Under the pieces are notes generated by a model, which had not been told where the DNA came from, ran no database searches, and worked only from the letters and a program-made list of their open reading frames with translations. This document shows positions 1 to 6,387 of a stretch of DNA of 13,274 nt, piece by piece. Each line of letters begins with the position of its first letter. The first letter of the stretch is position 1. The translations under genes were made by a program, and so were the position numbers. The stretch is from an uncultured Lachnospiraceae bacterium (GTDB taxonomy: Bacteria > Bacillota > Clostridia > Lachnospirales > Lachnospiraceae). The stretch is taken from contig CADBUD010000395.1 of NCBI GenBank assembly GCA_902797785.1, positions 1 through 13,274 on the forward strand. Direction: 5' to 3'.

Positions 1-53
1 ATATGACCGATAGGGCATATTTCCACTCTGTGCGCCTTTGGCGTGTGCATTTT

Positions 54-89
54 GTTGCTATGAACAGCGGAGCTGTGAATAGTAACAAC
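54..89. repeat. Palindromic repeat unit, copy 1
   Basis: This unit has an outer stem of GTTGCTAT (54-61) against ATAGTAAC (79-86), with one G-T wobble. Inside it lies a short stem CAGC/GCTG around a GGA loop. A near-identical unit follows about 50 bases downstream. The nested dyad resembles a REP or MITE-like palindromic unit. No function can be assigned from the sequence. Confidence 0.6.
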
Positions 90-101
90 GGAATGTGAAA
101 A

Positions 102-137
102 TTGCTGCTATGAACAGCGGAGCTATGAATAGCAACA
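102..137. repeat. Palindromic repeat unit, copy 2
   Basis: This is the second copy of the unit at 54-89. It shares the core from GCTATGAACAGCGGAGCT onward. Its outer stem TGCTAT (106-111) pairs perfectly with ATAGCA (129-134). The two copies differ by compensating or neutral changes in the stem (for example AGTAAC versus AGCAAC), which suggests the fold matters or the family is old. A third dyad with similar arms lies at 12798-12825. Confidence 0.6.
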
Positions 138-578
138 CATAGTGTTCATTGGACAGTACCAGGCTCATCTATAACCGCCAGTTTATTTCCGGCTTACTTG
201 CCGCTTGGTTCATGAACACGGCTCATTATATCATATTCAATGAGCGACATACAAGAGGATTTTGGAAAAACTTTTCCAGCTTTTTGGACGCCTTTTTTTG
301 TGTTGCAAAAAGGTGGCGATTATGATAATATAACAACTGTGGTTTGAACGAATTTTTATTAAAAATATGCGGTTTTAAGCTGCTTTTAGGGTTGATTTTA
401 TGCTGGATCCATGCATAGAACGACCCGAAAAAACTAACCGAGGAAAACTGTATTAAAGTACCATAAAAAGAAAAGCGGTGAGTTATATAGCAAACAATAA
501 TATAACAAGAAACAAAAGTGAAGTTATCGTAAATGCATGAATCATTGCTTTTACGATAAAAATATATCCGATAAAAGT
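138..578. other. Non-coding stretch upstream of loaP with several dyads
   Basis: I see no credible gene here. A minus-strand open frame (226-591) is low-complexity, has no ribosome site and resembles no family I know. Structures seen are GTGTTCAT (142-149) facing ATGAACAC (212-219), the palindrome GTTCATGAAC (208-217), GCTCATT (221-227) facing AATGAGC (239-245), and a tight TGGAAAA/TTTTCCA dyad near 262-277. The stretch probably carries the promoter and leader of the operon. Confidence 0.4.
303..331 (+). promoter_or_regulatory. Candidate sigma-A promoter for the loaP operon
   Basis: TTGCAA (303-308) is separated by 17 bases from TAATAT (326-331), a plausible -35/-10 pair. It would give a leader of about 310 bases before loaP. 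The -10 region contains TATGATAATAT, a string that recurs at the promoter candidate near 13012. AT-rich DNA yields such matches by chance, so this is weak support. Confidence 0.25.
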
Positions 579-611
579 ATAGAAAACGCATTTATTTAAT
601 GCGTTTTCTAT
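579..611 (+). promoter_or_regulatory. Perfect 14-bp hairpin directly upstream of loaP
   Basis: Positions 579-592 pair perfectly with 598-611 around the loop TATTT. The arms are ATAGAAAACGCATT and its complement. The hairpin ends about 23 bases before the loaP ribosome site. There is no clear T-run after it on the plus strand, so it is more likely a leader RNA structure (antitermination target, stability element or attenuator part) than a simple terminator. LoaP is known to recognise an RNA hairpin in its target leader. Whether this is that hairpin is inference. Confidence 0.5.
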
Positions 612-646
612 TATCATTTACTATAAAATATGACAGGGGAAACAAA

Positions 647-1150
647 ATGTGGTATGTAATACAGGTTAATACCGGGCATGAATCCGAGATAGTTGAACAG
701 TGTAAAAGCAGGGTCGTCACAGAGGGCGAAGAAGTATTTGTCATGCTCGGCGAGCGAAAAAAACGGATCAAAGGGGAATGGGTTTTACACCAGTATCATC
801 TGTTCCCGGGATATATTTTCATTGATACGGATCGAATCGAGGATTTTTTCATCCGCCTAAAAGATATTCCATCCATGACGAAAGTATTGCGGGTAGGAGA
901 GGAATGGATTCCCATCTATCGGGAGGAAGAGTCTTATTTGAAGATGCTTGGAGGAGACGAACATATTGCTAAATTTTCTGAAGGCTATCTCGAGGGAGAA
1001 AAGCTGATTATAACAGAAGGAGCGCTTGAAGGCTACGAAGGAAAAGTTAAACGTCTCCTAAGACATCAACGTCTTGTGATTATCGAAGTTCAATTAATGG
1101 GACAGACCGTTGAGGTAAAGCTTGGTCTGGAGGTAGTAAAAAGGATATAA
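647..1150 (+). CDS. loaP: Transcription antiterminator LoaP (NusG paralogue)
   Basis: The product is a specialised NusG-family elongation factor that promotes antitermination in long biosynthetic operons. LoaP of Bacillus and Clostridia acts on antibiotic and polysaccharide clusters. The 167-residue protein has an NGN domain at about 1-105, opening MWYVIQVNTGHE, with the typical HLFPGYIFID segment at 51-60. A KOW-type C-terminal domain follows at about 118-167 (TEGALEGYEGKVKR). An in-frame ATG at 599 would add 16 residues, but the ATG at 647 has AGGGG at 635-639 and gives the standard NusG N-terminus, so I chose it. Being first in the operon, beside hairpins at 579-611 and 1170-1196, fits cis control of the downstream genes. 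General NusG is less likely given the position and the divergence. Confidence 0.88.
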   Translation: MWYVIQVNTGHESEIVEQCKSRVVTEGEEVFVMLGERKKRIKGEWVLHQYHLFPGYIFIDTDRIEDFFIRLKDIPSMTKVLRVGEEWIPIYREEESYLKMLGGDEHIAKFSEGYLEGEKLIITEGALEGYEGKVKRLLRHQRLVIIEVQLMGQTVEVKLGLEVVKRI

Positions 1151-1310
1151 CAAATAATAAATTGTTAAATGCAGTTGTCGCTTTGAGCGCAGTGCAGGAA
1201 ACAGTGGTCATAGTGTCTTTGTACCTTCAGAGAAGAGCTTATCTTTCTGGAAATGGCGAAGCACGCTTTTTTCTGTCTAAAAGAAGAATTAACTTATCGA
1301 GGTCTAAAAT
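1151..1310 (+). promoter_or_regulatory. Leader between loaP and the sugar transferase, with hairpin and T-run
   Basis: This 160-base gap is the longest before the large intergenic relics. It holds an imperfect extended hairpin at 1170-1196, with TGCA ends and an inner CGCT (1179-1182) pairing AGCG (1186-1189). A run of six T follows at 1267-1272, directly after a weak GCG/CGC stem (1256-1266). The layout is compatible with a LoaP recognition hairpin followed by a conditional terminator, but the terminator stem is short. A GAGG ribosome site (1299-1302) lies 8 bases before the ATG at 1311. Confidence 0.4.
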
Positions 1311-2066
1311 ATGTGGAAAAGGATACATAAATTTTTAGTTTTTCTCATCGGCATTGTGGGAACAATCGCAGCGGTAAGTGACCAGATGGAACAATGGAAG
1401 GATAAAAAAAGATTTCCAGAGAACAGGCATGTTCCGTTTGGGTTCTATGAACAATTCGTAAAACGTCCGCTGGATTGTATAGTGTCTATGCTTGCTTTGA
1501 TTGTTCTGTCTCCTGTGATAGCCGTAGTAGCTATTTTCGTGAGAATTAAGCTCGGAACGCCGGTGATATTTACACAGGAGCGGCCGGGGAAAAATGAGCA
1601 GATCTTCAAACTTTACAAGTTCCGGACGATGACAAATGAACGCGGAGCAGATGGAGAATTATTACCGGATGACAATCGCCTGACAGTCTTTGGAAAGTGG
1701 CTCCGGGCGAGCAGCTTGGATGAACTGCCGGAACTTTGGAATATTTTCAAAGGGGATATGTCTTTGATCGGACCGCGTCCGCTGTTGGTAGAATATCTGC
1801 CTCGTTATAATGACCGACAAAGACATCGGCATGATGTGCGGCAAGGACTCACCGGGCTGGCACAGGCAAATGGACGAAATAGCTTATCGTGGGAAGAAAA
1901 GTTTGAAGATGATGTGAATTATGTGGATAAGATTACATTCCTGGGGGATGTAAAGATAATCATCAAGACGATTGGAATTGTTTTGCAAAGAACCGGGATA
2001 AGTTCGGAGACGTCGGAAACGATGGAGACTTTTATGGGAAGTGGAGAAGAAGAGAAGGGCGATTGA
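1311..2066 (+). CDS. Undecaprenyl-phosphate sugar phosphotransferase (small PGT, PglC/EpsL-like)
   Basis: The enzyme transfers a sugar-1-phosphate from a UDP-sugar to undecaprenyl phosphate on the inner membrane face, the first committed step of repeat-unit assembly. The 251-residue protein has the bacterial sugar transferase domain at about 46-228. It starts YEQFVKRPLD and continues with a hydrophobic re-entrant helix at about 54-78. Next come KFRTM (103-107), the catalytic Asp-Glu pair D137-E138 in SLDELPELWN, LIGPRPL (152-158) and GLTGLAQ (180-186). It has the compact PglC-type core, without the multi-helix N-terminus of WbaP types. An extra N-terminal stretch of about 45 residues has a hydrophobic segment at 8-22. 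The start has a good GAGG site. It overlaps the longest open frame of the next gene, but not its likely ATG at 2071. The donor sugar cannot be told; a diacetylated bacillosamine-type sugar is possible given the next gene. Confidence 0.9.
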   Translation: MWKRIHKFLVFLIGIVGTIAAVSDQMEQWKDKKRFPENRHVPFGFYEQFVKRPLDCIVSMLALIVLSPVIAVVAIFVRIKLGTPVIFTQERPGKNEQIFKLYKFRTMTNERGADGELLPDDNRLTVFGKWLRASSLDELPELWNIFKGDMSLIGPRPLLVEYLPRYNDRQRHRHDVRQGLTGLAQANGRNSLSWEEKFEDDVNYVDKITFLGDVKIIIKTIGIVLQRTGISSETSETMETFMGSGEEEKGD

Positions 2067-2070
2067 GAGA

Positions 2071-2718
2071 ATGAAGAATCTGATCATTTTTGGAGCAGGT
2101 GGATTTGGTCGTGAAACCGCTTGGGCAGTAGAGCGAATAAATAAAATATCTCCAACCTGGAATCTTTTGGGATTTATGGATGATGATGACACCATTCAGG
2201 GAACAGAAATAAATAGTTATCCTGTTCTGGGAAAATTAAGAGAGGTAGACAAGTACCCGGATGTTTATTTTGTCTGTGCAGTCGGTGCTTCAAAAGTTCG
2301 GGAAAAAATCATACATAACATGAAGATGAACAACCCGAATATCAAGTTTGGAACGGTAATTGATCCAAGTGTAGAACGGTCTGATCTTGTCACTGTCGGA
2401 GAAGGAACAATTATCTGTGCGCATACCATTATGACTGTGAATATTTCTATTGGGAATCATGTGATTATCAATCTGGACTGTACGATTGGCCATGATGTTG
2501 TAATCAATGATTTTTCGACATTGTATCCGAGCGTAAATGTTTCCGGAATGTCCGAGATTGGCCATGCGGTTGAACTGGGGACAGGAATGCAGATGATTCA
2601 AGGAAAAAAGATAGGAAATTATTCGATTGTAGGAGCAGGTGCTGTGGTTGTCAGAGATATACCGGCAGCTTGCACGGCAGTGGGAAATCCTGCAAAAGTC
2701 ATAAAGATGGAAGGATGA
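2071..2718 (+). CDS. Sugar O-/N-acyltransferase, NeuD/PglD-EpsM family (hexapeptide repeat)
   Basis: This is probably an acetyl-CoA-dependent acetyltransferase acting on a UDP-amino sugar or a polysaccharide sugar. The 215-residue protein has an N-terminal Rossmann-like domain (MKNLIIFGAGGFGRE at 1-15, MDDDD at 36-40). A left-handed beta-helix of hexapeptide repeats spans about 95-210. His141 in TIGHDVVI is the likely catalytic base by analogy with PglD. GAGAVVVRDIP (188-198) and AVGNPAKVI (203-211) close the fold as is usual in this family. The longer frame opens at a GTG (2041) inside the preceding gene. The ATG at 2071 gives the family N-terminus and sits 4 bases after the preceding stop, suggesting tight coupling. 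The pairing of a PglC-type transferase with a PglD-type acetyltransferase is known from B. subtilis epsL/epsM and campylobacter pgl. The aminotransferase and dehydratase that would complete that route are not in the window. Confidence 0.85.
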   Translation: MKNLIIFGAGGFGRETAWAVERINKISPTWNLLGFMDDDDTIQGTEINSYPVLGKLREVDKYPDVYFVCAVGASKVREKIIHNMKMNNPNIKFGTVIDPSVERSDLVTVGEGTIICAHTIMTVNISIGNHVIINLDCTIGHDVVINDFSTLYPSVNVSGMSEIGHAVELGTGMQMIQGKKIGNYSIVGAGAVVVRDIPAACTAVGNPAKVIKMEG

Positions 2719-2720
2719 CC

Positions 2721-2747
2721 ATTATGACGCAGTAAATACGTCATAAT
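2721..2747 (+). promoter_or_regulatory. Perfect 9-bp intergenic hairpin
   Basis: ATTATGACG (2721-2729) pairs perfectly with CGTCATAAT (2739-2747) around a 9-base loop. It begins two bases after the acyltransferase stop. No T-run follows, so a Rho-independent terminator is unlikely. It could be an RNA stability or processing element, or the scar of a small mobile element. It lies where the DNA turns markedly more AT-rich. Confidence 0.45.
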
Positions 2748-2763
2748 AGCAGATATAAAAAAC

Positions 2764-2769
2764 GGGTGG
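2764..2769 (+). promoter_or_regulatory. Ribosome binding site deciding a TTG start
   Basis: GGGTGG sits 8 bases upstream of the TTG at 2778. The alternative GTG at 2766 overlaps this site and has no site of its own, so TTG is preferred as the start. Confidence 0.55.
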
Positions 2770-2777
2770 TATTTAAA

Positions 2778-4013
2778 TTGAATATATTATTTTTTACCCT
2801 GGTTGATTTTAATACAATTTCAGAACGTTCGATATATACAGACTTACTACGGGAGTTTGTAAAGCATGGTCATCATGTTTATTCTATTTCTCCTACTGAG
2901 CGAAGGAAACATATTCGGACAACTTTGATTCAGGAGCCGGGAAGCACCATTTTAAAACTAAGAATTGGAAATATCCAAAAGACTAATATTTTCGAAAAAG
3001 GACTAAGTACAATCGCTATAGAACCACAGTTTATCTACGCTATAAAAAAATATTTCTATTCCGTAAAGTTTGATTTGGTTTTATATTCTACTCCGCCAAT
3101 TACATTCAGCAAAGCCGTTAAATATATAAAAAAACGTGACGGTGCAGTAACATATCTTATGCTGAAGGATATTTTTCCTCAGAATGCAGTAGATCTTGGA
3201 ATGATGAAAAAATCAGGAATAGGAAAAATCATTTATTCATTATTCAGAAAAAAAGAGGAGCAGTTATATGAACAATCAGATCGAATTGGGTGTATGTCAA
3301 AAGCAAACGTTCAATATATCCTAAATCATAACCCAAAAGTCAGGAAACGTCATATTATTGCCAAAAAGAAATATGGAAAAGGAATGGTTGAAGTTTGTCC
3401 AAATAGTATAGAACCAATCGACTTAAAGATAAATGATGATGAGAGAAATGCACTGAGAAAGAAATACAAACTGCCTGAAGACAGAGTGGTATTTGTCTAT
3501 GGTGGAAATCTTGGAAAGCCTCAGGGAATAGATTTTCTGTTAAAATGCCTATATTCACAGAGAAAGAATGAAAAAGTATTTTTTTTGATTGTGGGTGAAG
3601 GAACAGAATTTTATAAGATTGACAGGTATATAAAAAAATACAGACCGGAAAATATCAGGCTGTATAACTGGATTCCCAAGGAAGAATTTGAAAGGCTGAT
3701 TGCTTCCTGCGATGTGGGAATAATTTCTTTGGATTACCGATTTACCATACCAAATTTTCCAAGCCGCCTGCTTTCCTATCTACAGGCAAAGCTTCCGGTT
3801 CTTGCCATCACAGATCCTAATACGGATATTGGGAAGGTGGTGGAAGAGAATGGATTTGGCTGGTGGTGTAAAAAGAATAGTGTAGGTGAGTTTGAAGAAA
3901 TGATGACGGAGATATTGAAGAGGGATAGGAAAGCGATGGGGAAGAAGGGGTATTTGTATTTGAGGGAGTGTTATGATGTTGGGGTTGTGTGTGAGAAGAT
4001 TCTGGGAAAATAA
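2778..4013 (+). CDS. Glycosyltransferase family 4 (WbuB-like)
   Basis: This is a cytosolic or membrane-associated GT-B glycosyltransferase that would add a sugar to the lipid-linked repeat unit. The 411-residue protein opens NILFFTLVDFNTISERSIYT, an N-terminus I associate with WbuB/L-fucosamine-transferase relatives. The acceptor domain runs to about 205. PNSIEP (208-213) leads into the donor domain, with FVYGGNLGKPQGIDFLL (239-255), LIVGEGTE (270-277), and FPSRLLSYLQAKLPVLA (327-343) in place of the usual ESFG...EAMA motif. I chose TTG at 2778 because GGGTGG at 2764-2769 lies 8 bases before it. The GTG at 2766 would fall inside that ribosome site. The last 60 codons are unusually G-rich and C-poor. 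Donor and acceptor sugars are unknown. Confidence 0.85.
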   Translation: MNILFFTLVDFNTISERSIYTDLLREFVKHGHHVYSISPTERRKHIRTTLIQEPGSTILKLRIGNIQKTNIFEKGLSTIAIEPQFIYAIKKYFYSVKFDLVLYSTPPITFSKAVKYIKKRDGAVTYLMLKDIFPQNAVDLGMMKKSGIGKIIYSLFRKKEEQLYEQSDRIGCMSKANVQYILNHNPKVRKRHIIAKKKYGKGMVEVCPNSIEPIDLKINDDERNALRKKYKLPEDRVVFVYGGNLGKPQGIDFLLKCLYSQRKNEKVFFLIVGEGTEFYKIDRYIKKYRPENIRLYNWIPKEEFERLIASCDVGIISLDYRFTIPNFPSRLLSYLQAKLPVLAITDPNTDIGKVVEENGFGWWCKKNSVGEFEEMMTEILKRDRKAMGKKGYLYLRECYDVGVVCEKILGK

Positions 4014-4106
4014 ATACAGCTGTTGGAGCATATCTGAAAAAAGTGCGACTTGTTTTGCTGGACAATTGAATGCTTATGTGTTGATAAAAAGAAAGGGTTT
4101 GAAGTT

Positions 4107-5210
4107 ATGAGGTTATTCTATTATTGTAATTTTCCCGCACCATATTATATTGGCTTTTTAAATGAATTGGGAAAGTTATGTGAACTGACAGTTGTATTTG
4201 AAAGAGCATTTTCAAGTGAAAGAGATTCAAGCTGGAAAAAATATACAGCACCCAATATAAAAAAAATAATAATCTTGCATGGCATTCATACTCAGGCAGA
4301 TATGGCTTTTTGTCCTCAAATTATCAAATATATTGATTCTAAAAAATTTGATAAATTTATTATTCACGATCCGGCATCACCTACTGGTATGTGGCTTATT
4401 TGGTATATGAAAATAAGAAAGATACCTTATATTTTGCAATGTGAAGGGACTTTGCCGGGGGATGGAAAGACAGGATTTAAGGAAAAATATAAAACTTTGT
4501 TATTAAACGGGGCAAAATGTTACCTTAGTAGTATGAATTCTAAAAAATCGTATTTTTCTAGTTATATTAAAGAAAAAGAGAAGATTAAATGGTATCCGTT
4601 TTCTTCTTTTTATCAGAAAGATATTTTGAAAAATGGTCTGAATCAGATAGAAAAAAATAAAATAAGAAAAAAGTTGGGAATTAAAGAAAAAAAAGTTATT
4701 TTATCAGTCGGGAGTATTATAAAAAGAAAAGGTCATGATATTTTATTAAAAGCATGCAGAAATTTTTCTGAAAATATCGGGATATATATTATCAGTGGAA
4801 AAGCAACAAAAGATTTAAAGGATATCATAAAAAAATATAAAATTAAAAATGTTCATTTTGTAGAATTCATGCCCATGGAAGAGTTATGGAATTATTATAA
4901 AATGGCAGATATATTAGCTGTTCCTACAAGAGAAGATACGTGGGGATTGTTTGTTAATGAAGCTATGGCAAATGGACTTCCTATAATTACAACAAAAAAA
5001 TGTGTTGCAGGTCTGGAATTAATTGATGATGGAAAAAATGGATATTTAATAGATACTGATGATGTAAATGAGCTAAGAAAGAAAATAATATTTCTCTTAA
5101 AGGATTGGAAACTAAGAGAAATGATGGCGGAAAATAATATAAAGAAAATTAGGGAATATACATTTGAAAATGAGGCAAAAAAGACATTTGAGGCTGTAGA
5201 AAATGAGTAA
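4107..5210 (+). CDS. Glycosyltransferase family 4
   Basis: This is a 367-residue GT-B enzyme of the repeat-unit assembly pathway. The N-terminal acceptor domain opens MRLFYYCNFPAPYYIGFLNE, followed by LTVVFER (27-33). The donor domain begins near 195 with ILSVGSIIKRKGHDILL (198-214). The nucleotide-sugar site includes AVPTREDTWGLFVNEAMANG (271-290). The usual EX7E is seen here as D277 and E285, with E276 adjacent. An ATG at 4050 would extend the frame by 19 residues, but it lacks a ribosome site and the family N-terminus. AAAGGG at 4092-4097 supports 4107. The final 8 bases overlap the next gene. Codon use is strongly A/T-ending compared with the head module. Specificity is unknown. Confidence 0.88.
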   Translation: MRLFYYCNFPAPYYIGFLNELGKLCELTVVFERAFSSERDSSWKKYTAPNIKKIIILHGIHTQADMAFCPQIIKYIDSKKFDKFIIHDPASPTGMWLIWYMKIRKIPYILQCEGTLPGDGKTGFKEKYKTLLLNGAKCYLSSMNSKKSYFSSYIKEKEKIKWYPFSSFYQKDILKNGLNQIEKNKIRKKLGIKEKKVILSVGSIIKRKGHDILLKACRNFSENIGIYIISGKATKDLKDIIKKYKIKNVHFVEFMPMEELWNYYKMADILAVPTREDTWGLFVNEAMANGLPIITTKKCVAGLELIDDGKNGYLIDTDDVNELRKKIIFLLKDWKLREMMAENNIKKIREYTFENEAKKTFEAVENE

Positions 5211-6357
5211 AGTTTGTATTTTGTATGTTTCAAATCTTATTTCAAAGCGTTTAGAAGAAAATTTTATAAAAAAAGAGCCGGATAAGATTGGATTACAGGT
5301 TCAGAAATATCATAGGCTTTTGACGTGGGGATTTTCTGACAAAAAGTGCAATGTTGCAGCACTTAGTTTTAATAATCCGCTAGTTAATATGAAAAGTGTG
5401 GTTTATGATGAAAAAGAGAGAAAAATTCAGTTCCATTATATTCTTCCTCATATATCCAAAATGCTTCATATAAAAGTTATACTTCAAAGTTTTCAATACG
5501 CTTTTTTATTCTTAAAAAAACATAAAAACAGTGTGGTTATTTGCGATGTGCTTTGTATTTCTAATTCAATTGGAGCGTTGTTGGCGGCTGTGCTGTTGAA
5601 GAGAGATAGAATTGGAATTGTAACAGATTTGCCAGAAACTCTTGCGCCAAAAGAAAGTATGATTTGTAAATTTTCATATTTGGCGATTCACTTATGCAAT
5701 AAGTATATACTTCTTACAGAGCAAATGAGTCAGCGCATTAATAGCAAGAAAAAATATATCGTATTAGAGGGTCATGTTGATACAAGAATGGAGAAGAAAG
5801 AGAATTGTCTGGGTAAAAAGGCTGACAAGAAAATATGTATATATGCTGGTGGACTGTATAGAAAATATGGAGTAGAAAAATTGGTTCAAGCGTTTAAAAG
5901 GCTAGAAATAGATGATGCGGAGTTGCATATTTATGGAGATGGTGATTATGCGGATGAGTTACGAAAGAATAAAAATAAATCTATTATTTATCATGGGATT
6001 GTTTCAAATGAGGAAGTTATACAAGCAGAAATACAGGCTACGCTTTTGATTAATCCAAGACCGAGCAATGAAGAGTTTACGAAGTATTCTTTTCCTTCAA
6101 AGAATATGGAATATATGGCCTCGGGCACACCTGTTCTTACCACAAAACTTCCTGGGATGCCAAAAGAGTACAACAGATATGTATATGTATTTGAAGACGA
6201 GTCAATCGAGGGCATGATAGAAACGATGAAAAAAGTATTGAATAAGCCAAGGGAAGAACTTCATAAAAAAGGAATGCTGGCAAAAAAATTTGTGATGAAA
6301 TATAAAAATAATGATGTACAGGCTGAGAAAGTGATTAGAAGACTGATTAGAAAATAA
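5203..6357 (+). CDS. Glycosyltransferase (GT-B, GT4-like)
   Basis: This is a 384-residue putative glycosyltransferase with weaker motif conservation than its neighbours. An N-terminal Rossmann-like half opens SKVCILYVSNLI and includes VVICDVLCISNSIGALLAA (111-129). The donor half includes ICIYAGGLYRKYGVEKLVQAF (211-231) and LHIYGDGDYADEL (241-253). RPSNEEF (286-292) and FPSKNMEYMASGTPVLTT (297-314) carry the conserved glutamate, E303. The FPSK-EYMASG form is common in GT4 enzymes of cell-surface clusters. The ATG overlaps the preceding stop by 8 bases and has GAGG at 5190-5193, so translation is probably coupled. Its stop is directly followed by the next gene's upstream region. No membrane segment is evident. 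Confidence 0.85.
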   Translation: MSKVCILYVSNLISKRLEENFIKKEPDKIGLQVQKYHRLLTWGFSDKKCNVAALSFNNPLVNMKSVVYDEKERKIQFHYILPHISKMLHIKVILQSFQYAFLFLKKHKNSVVICDVLCISNSIGALLAAVLLKRDRIGIVTDLPETLAPKESMICKFSYLAIHLCNKYILLTEQMSQRINSKKKYIVLEGHVDTRMEKKENCLGKKADKKICIYAGGLYRKYGVEKLVQAFKRLEIDDAELHIYGDGDYADELRKNKNKSIIYHGIVSNEEVIQAEIQATLLINPRPSNEEFTKYSFPSKNMEYMASGTPVLTTKLPGMPKEYNRYVYVFEDESIEGMIETMKKVLNKPREELHKKGMLAKKFVMKYKNNDVQAEKVIRRLIRK

Positions 6358-6387
6358 ATGATTAAATTAATGGGAACGGGGGAAAAA

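Noticed and set aside
54..137. CRISPR array from the two repeats
   Set aside because: Only two units, imperfect and close together, with internal palindromes and no spacer-repeat periodicity or cas genes.
226..591. Minus-strand open frame of 121 residues upstream of loaP
   Set aside because: Low-complexity Tyr/Phe/Ser-rich translation, no ribosome site, start lying inside the 579-611 hairpin, and no recognisable family. It is most likely the complement of leader DNA.
3780..4065. Minus-strand Pro/Ser-rich open frames
   Set aside because: They are the complement of the G-rich end of the glycosyltransferase gene. The Pro/Ser richness simply reflects that composition.
4019..4069. Short out-of-frame open stretch (AVGAYLKKVRLVLLDN) after the first glycosyltransferase
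   Set aside because: Seventeen codons, no start or ribosome site, and no family match that I can defend. It could be a scrap of a lost gene but is too short to call.
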